This document shows, one piece after another, positions 60,498 to 64,000 of a DNA stretch of 64,000 nucleotides. A model generated the notes under the pieces. It ran no database searches. It saw nothing but the letters and a program-made list of their open reading frames with translations, and had not been told where the DNA came from. The stretch lies in the NCBI GenBank assembly GCA_021777755.1, contig JAJYDE010000019.1, positions 1 to 64,000 on the forward strand, in the 5' to 3' direction. The position numbers and the translations under genes are program-made. The stretch's first letter is position 1. The number at the start of each line of letters is the position of its first letter. The stretch is from Deltaproteobacteria bacterium. GTDB lineage: Bacteria > Desulfobacterota > Syntrophobacteria > Syntrophobacterales > Syntrophobacteraceae.

Positions 60498-60860
60498 ATG
60501 TGGGGGCTCGAAGAGCTGAGGACGCACAGGCAAATAATTGACCGGCTGGACTGGGAAATGACGCCCGAGGGGGCCGTTGAAACCTATCTCGAATGGGGAA
60601 CGGGATGGGCGCGAAAAGATCGGTTCGTAAGGTATTCCGACCAGGAATCATTCTATTTCGTTATCTACGACTGGGAAAAACCCGCCAGTGTCACTTTGAT
60701 CCGCAGGACCATGAAAGAGGCCGAGGAGATGGCAAAGATCGAGGCGCCGGCCGAAATGGTTGCAAGGGCGATTGCCGAGGGCGGCCGCAAACCCGGCGTT
60801 GGGGTATACGCCATTACCGCCGAACTGGAGCAATGGCTGAAACAGGCCCTGGGGGCCTGA
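60498..60860 (+). CDS. Conserved-type hypothetical protein (120 aa)
   Basis: ATG 60498 has AAGGGGG 5 nt upstream. The soluble product has a helical N-terminus (MWGLEELRTHRQIIDRLDWE), a beta-like middle (YSDQESFYFVIYDWEKPASV) and helical C-terminal AITAELEQWLKQALGA. Its coherent composition and strong ribosome site indicate a real gene. No family recognised. Repeat element B begins about 18 nt after its stop. Confidence 0.75.
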   Translation: MWGLEELRTHRQIIDRLDWEMTPEGAVETYLEWGTGWARKDRFVRYSDQESFYFVIYDWEKPASVTLIRRTMKEAEEMAKIEAPAEMVARAIAEGGRKPGVGVYAITAELEQWLKQALGA

Positions 60861-60877
60861 GAGCGCCGCGCGGGTTC

Positions 60878-61573
60878 GCGGGTTTTTGCTCCATCGCGAG
60901 GCGGGCAAATCGAACGAAATTCATCGAAAGCTCTATCACCGCTTTTGCTATTATGGCCGATCTGGCAAGAATCTCATGCTGATCAATTGAAAAATTCATT
61001 TTTGTTCATTTGGCTATCATGCGGATTTAACGTGTGTTTCAGCTTTTTTGGGTAAAAAATAACAGCATGAATAACAGCACGGGAACAGCATGGGAACAGC
61101 GAGGATAACAGCATGGGTATCAGCACGGTTAACAGCATGGTAACAGCGTGGTAACAGCACGGGGGAAAAGGGCGAAAAACGTAGGGCTAGGACCGAAGCG
61201 CGAAAATAGGCGATAGAACGGGCCGGTGAATGAAAATCGGTGTTTGGAACTCTCCGGGTGGACGGGGGGCGCTCTACGAGTGTTGCGAGGCGCGCCTCCG
61301 GGGGGTCTCACGGCAAAGGTTTGCGGATGGACGCGGGATTGGTGATACGATCATTCGGTTTTCAAAGAACTCTGTCATCTGGGCCGCGGCTCTAAAGGTC
61401 CGCCTGCCGACAACGGTGGAATCCACGGGATTTCATATCACAAAGGGTTTGGAGCCTCAAAGCGGCGCCCTGAAGCGGCAAATAGAGGCGGCAATAGAAA
61501 CGGCAACCAGAAGGGGAAAAAAGTGGGCGGGAGGGATGGAGGCTTTAAAACTGGCCTTTTCGAGCTGAATTTC
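60878..61573 (+). repeat. Dispersed repeat element, copy B (~0.7 kb)
   Basis: This copy reads on the plus strand and aligns with element A (25055-25725, minus): the head (TGCTATTATGGCC, TATCATGCGGATTTAAC), GGGTAAAAAAT, the tandem array, GGGGGAAAAGGGCGAAAAA, GCGCGAAAATAGGCGATA, CGGTTTTCAAAGAACTCT, CTGAAGCGGCAAATAG and TCGAGCTGAATTT. The middle between the GCGCGAAAATAGG and CGGTTTTC blocks is divergent and lacks the palindrome of copy A. It fills the 0.8-kb gap between a hypothetical gene and an AsmA-like gene. A 112-codon frame (61230-61568) crosses it, but the matching DNA in copy A is in another frame for half its length. Confidence 0.85.
61060..61165 (+). repeat. Tandem array in element B, nine 11-14 nt units
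   Basis: Units in order: TAACAGCATGAA, TAACAGCACGGG, AACAGCATGGG, AACAGCGAGGA, TAACAGCATGGG, TATCAGCACGGT, TAACAGCATGG, TAACAGCGTGG, TAACAGCACGGGGG. The core AACAGC is kept in eight of nine. It differs from array A in number and order of variants, so the arrays have evolved separately while flanks stayed alike. Confidence 0.92.
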
Positions 61574-61668
61574 ACGCGATTGGTCCGCCCTCGCCAGTCA
61601 ATGCCGGTTGATTTGTGATGCCTAAGTCTTCATAATTGGCCCGATCAACAGATGAAAAGGGTGCCAAA

Positions 61669-62397
61669 TTGTTCAAGGCAAACCATATCAAAAATGCGGG
61701 GCGAGGCAGGCTCTCGTTTGCTGTAAAAGTGGCCCTCCACGGAGTCGGGGTTCTGCTTTGCATGGCCTTGCCGGTCATCATCGCAATTCGGACTCCATCC
61801 ATTCAAAAAAGAATCCTCAAAGGAGGGGTGGCGCGGTTGGAGAAAGCGACGGGCCTTCGGGTCGAGATTTCTTCGTGGCGCTGGAAGCCCTTGTGCGCCG
61901 TCGCCCTTGCGGGTGTAAAGATCGAGGCCAACGGCAAACGGGTCCTGGACTGTGAAAATGTTCGTCTGGACTGCGGGCTTTCGCTGGAGCGCCCCTATGT
62001 CACAATAAGGCAAATTGTACTCAAGCAGCCGTTTGTGCGTCTCGAAAAAGATGCCGGCGGCAAATGGATTGTTCCGGTCTTCGGGTCTTCGAAAAGCCGG
62101 GAAGCTTCCGGTTCGCCCCGCTCGGGTTCGTGGAAACAATTGAAGTTTCCGCGCATAAAGATTCTGGCGGGAAGGATCAAGGCCGTGCAGCAGGGTATTA
62201 CAGTGCTGAGCATAAGGGACTTTTGCGGCGCGGTGAGTCTGCGGACGATAGAGGGGGCCGAAGGTCCCAAAATCCGGATGGATCTCCTCAAGCTTCACGC
62301 CAGGGCGCATGTGAGCGGATTTGACCGCGCGGATACCCTCCGGCGATCCCTGGTGAACAACCCCCTGTCGATGAGTTCCCGGCGGGGTTTTTTTTGA
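61669..62397 (+). CDS. AsmA/TamB-like N-terminal protein, probably truncated
   Basis: A TTG at 61669 with AAGGG 7 nt upstream gives 242 aa. A membrane anchor (SFAVKVALHGVGVLLCMALPVII) is followed by the pattern of AsmA/TamB-type proteins (RILKGGVARLEKATGLRVEI, VRLDCGLSLERPYVTIRQIV, LKQPFVRLEKDAGGKWIVPV, IKILAGRIKAVQQG). Such proteins bridge the inner and outer membranes and usually exceed 600-1000 aa. This one stops after the first ~240, its end (SMSSRRGFF) is out of pattern, and the repeat element lies just upstream. It is either a short variant or a fragment. Confidence 0.65.
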   Translation: MFKANHIKNAGRGRLSFAVKVALHGVGVLLCMALPVIIAIRTPSIQKRILKGGVARLEKATGLRVEISSWRWKPLCAVALAGVKIEANGKRVLDCENVRLDCGLSLERPYVTIRQIVLKQPFVRLEKDAGGKWIVPVFGSSKSREASGSPRSGSWKQLKFPRIKILAGRIKAVQQGITVLSIRDFCGAVSLRTIEGAEGPKIRMDLLKLHARAHVSGFDRADTLRRSLVNNPLSMSSRRGFF

Positions 62398-62441
62398 AAC
62401 CTCATGATTTTGGTCTTAACCGATGGAAGGGGAGGGCGGCC

Positions 62442-62630
62442 ATGAAAATGAACGAGTTGCGCACCATTGCCAAACGGCTGGATATAAAGTCTTTCGGCAA
62501 GAACAAGGTAGACCTCATCAGGGAGATCCAGCGCAAGGAGGGCAATTTCGATTGCTACGCGACAGCCGCGGGCTATTGCGACCGCAACGACTGCCTGTTT
62601 CGTTCCTCCTGCCTTTCTGAAAAGCGTTGA
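62442..62630 (+). CDS. SAP-domain small protein
   Basis: ATG 62442 follows a GGGGAGGG site; 62 aa. The N-terminus (MNELRTIAKRLDIKSFGKNK, VDLIREIQRKEGNFDCYATA) is a SAP/Rho-N-like helix-extended-helix nucleic-acid-binding motif. The C-terminus has four cysteines (FDCYATAAGYCDRNDCLFRS, SCL), probably a metal site. Small proteins of this type occur in Desulfobacterota. The target is unknown. Confidence 0.85.
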   Translation: MKMNELRTIAKRLDIKSFGKNKVDLIREIQRKEGNFDCYATAAGYCDRNDCLFRSSCLSEKR

Positions 62631-62761
62631 GGCGGTGGGCCGAGGGGGGCTCGGATTTTTTGCCCGGCCTCCTTCTCCTGGCCTGGCTAAAGACAGTACG
62701 CGGCGCAGGGGGACGGGTCAGCCGCGGGTTCCTTGAAACTGGTTCCTTGAAGCAGGCTGCC

Positions 62762-63781
62762 TTAAAAGCCGTAATATTGTTTGTACCAGTCTACGAAATG
62801 CGCGATTCCCTCAGATAGAGGCGTCTTCGGATGAAAATCGAAATCCCTTGCAATGTCTTCAATATCGGCACAAGTTGCCCGAACATCGCCGGGTTGCATC
62901 GGGAGGAATTCCTTTACAGCCTTGATCTGAAGACAATCTTCCAGCGTTGAGACAAATTCGAGCAGCTCCACGGGTTTATTATTGCCTATATTGTAGAGCT
63001 TGAACGGGGCGAAACTTGAACCGGGATCGGGATGGAGTCCGTCCCAGCGCGGGTTTGGAAGCGGGGGATTGTGGATTAGGCGCAGCACCGCCGCGACGGC
63101 GTCGTCTATATATGTAAAATCGCGTACCATAAGGCCTTGGTTGAAAATCCGGATAGGTTTGCCCTCAAGAATGGCGCGCGTGAAAATAAACGGCGCCATG
63201 TCCGGGCGTCCCCAAGGGCCGTAGACGGTAAAAAAGCGCAGCCCGGTGCACGGGATTTCGTAAAGATGAGCATAAGAGTGTGCCATCAGTTCGTTCGCTT
63301 TTTTAGTGGCGGCATAGAGGGAGACGGGATGGTCGACATTGTCGTGTACGGAGAAAGGTATTTTTTCATTTCCACCATAGACAGAACTTGATGAGGCGAA
63401 TACGAGGTGTTTGACTTTGTTTTGCCTGCACGCTTCAAGTACATTCAAAAATGCATCTATATTGCTTTTAATGTATGCCGCTGGATTTAGTAGTGAATAG
63501 CGGACTCCGGCTTGGGCTGCCAAATGCACTACCAGGTCGAATGAATACTTTTGGAATATATCTTCTATTGAATGTTGGTCTGACAAGTCAACTCTAAAAA
63601 AATTGAATCCGGGATATTCGGCGAGCAGAGAAAGACGATCTTGTTTCAGCCGCACGTCATAATAGTCATTTATATTGTCAACCCCGGTCACTTTCCACCC
63701 GGCCCGCAGCAACCTTAAAGATATGTGGAAACCGATAAAGCCCGCCGCGCCAGTGACCAAAACCGGTTTATGAAGATCCAT
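62762..63781 (-). CDS. NAD-dependent sugar-nucleotide epimerase (UDP-glucuronate 4-epimerase-like)
   Basis: Start at ATG 63781 (GGAAGGG upstream); 339 aa. It is an extended short-chain dehydrogenase: NAD motif VLVTGAAGFIGFHISLRLLR, catalytic YxxxK in SLYAATKKANELMAHSYAHL, Ser/Thr in FASSSSVYGG and RFFTVYGPWGRPDMA. The closest type is UDP-glucuronate 4-epimerase, giving UDP-galacturonate for cell-surface polysaccharide. The open frame extends to 63931 without family similarity; 63782-64000 otherwise holds nothing I can call. Confidence 0.92.
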   Translation of the reverse strand: MDLHKPVLVTGAAGFIGFHISLRLLRAGWKVTGVDNINDYYDVRLKQDRLSLLAEYPGFNFFRVDLSDQHSIEDIFQKYSFDLVVHLAAQAGVRYSLLNPAAYIKSNIDAFLNVLEACRQNKVKHLVFASSSSVYGGNEKIPFSVHDNVDHPVSLYAATKKANELMAHSYAHLYEIPCTGLRFFTVYGPWGRPDMAPFIFTRAILEGKPIRIFNQGLMVRDFTYIDDAVAAVLRLIHNPPLPNPRWDGLHPDPGSSFAPFKLYNIGNNKPVELLEFVSTLEDCLQIKAVKEFLPMQPGDVRATCADIEDIARDFDFHPKTPLSEGIAHFVDWYKQYYGF

Positions 63782-64000
63782 GTGTAATTTCCCTTCCTTT
63801 GGGCTAACGACTTCGATGTGGTTCAAACCGGCCATCCTGCTCATTTCGAAATAGTACCACCGGTTCGGCTGAGCGGCAAACGTAAAAAGGAGCGAGTAGC
63901 GGGGAGCGTTGTGTGCGTCAAGTTCTGCCAATTCGATCAGAGATGGGGTATCCGTTCACCGGGGATTTTCATTTGAGAAGTGAGGGCAACGGTTCCCGCC

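Noticed and set aside
61230-61568. 112-codon frame in element B and 108-codon frame in element A as a shared gene
   Set aside because: Only the last ~35 residues are in the same frame. The strongly conserved CGGTTTTCAAAGAAC block falls in different frames in the two copies.

Overview
The window looks like chromosome of an anaerobic Desulfobacterota (deltaproteobacterium), most like the Syntrophobacterales or related sulfate reducers. This is inference from gene content: a NIL-domain ferredoxin of the anaerobic homocysteine route, DUF362 and DUF1614 proteins, rubredoxin, a GTP-dependent PEP carboxykinase, anaerobic (cbi-type) cobalamin genes, a MucR regulator, a selenocysteine tRNA and abundant two-component proteins. 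Coding density is high and there are no phage or intact transposase genes.

Layout. 1-1.3 kb: a decayed vapBC toxin-antitoxin pair, a gene-free stretch, then tRNA-Gln and tRNA-Glu. 1.5-5.3 kb: arabinose-5-phosphate isomerase and two divergent response regulators without a kinase, one of them a sigma-54 activator lacking the receiver aspartate. 5.3-10.8 kb: YcaO-TPR protein, RNase D, Maf, quinolinate synthase and an Rrf2 regulator with a palindrome over its promoter. 10.9-14.6 kb: NIL-ferredoxin, a free-standing copy of the IF-2 C-terminal half, and a membrane redox group (TlpA-like, cyclic-nucleotide/rhodanese, MauE). 14.6-24.7 kb, minus strand: ABC exporter with a permease-CPBP protease fusion, hybrid kinase, phosphomannomutase, rubredoxin, CopA/CopZ and a DnaJ-like protein. 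24.7-28 kb: repeat element copy A, tRNA-Leu, TauE and a HAMP protein.

28.1-41.7 kb, plus strand: apparently one operon. A nitrate/sulfonate-type ABC importer (permease, ATPase, binding protein) runs by ATGA overlap into a chemosensory array: CheB-like, CheW, receptor, CheY, CheA and two more CheB-like proteins. None of the three CheB-like proteins keeps the methylesterase Ser and His, no CheR is present, and CheA carries two HPt-like repeats without histidine. This is the most unusual protein system here.

41.8-64 kb: thiolase, PfkB kinase, cobalamin genes (cbiC, cbiD, cbiET) downstream of a PhoB/PhoR pair, MucR and a second small DNA-binding protein with long AT-rich leaders, CDP-alcohol phosphatidyltransferase, tRNA-Sec, DUF362, DUF1614, PEP carboxykinase, heptose-bisphosphate phosphatase, rnc-radical SAM-era, repeat element copy B, a truncated AsmA/TamB-like protein, a SAP-domain protein and a sugar-nucleotide epimerase.

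The strongest candidate for something undescribed is the pair of ~0.7 kb repeat elements at about 25.06-25.73 kb (minus) and 60.88-61.57 kb (plus). Each has a conserved AT-rich head, a tandem array of 9-10 short units (core AACAGCATGG, 11-13 nt period) and a conserved tail. Similarity is in the DNA rather than in any shared reading frame, which suggests a mobile or structured noncoding element.
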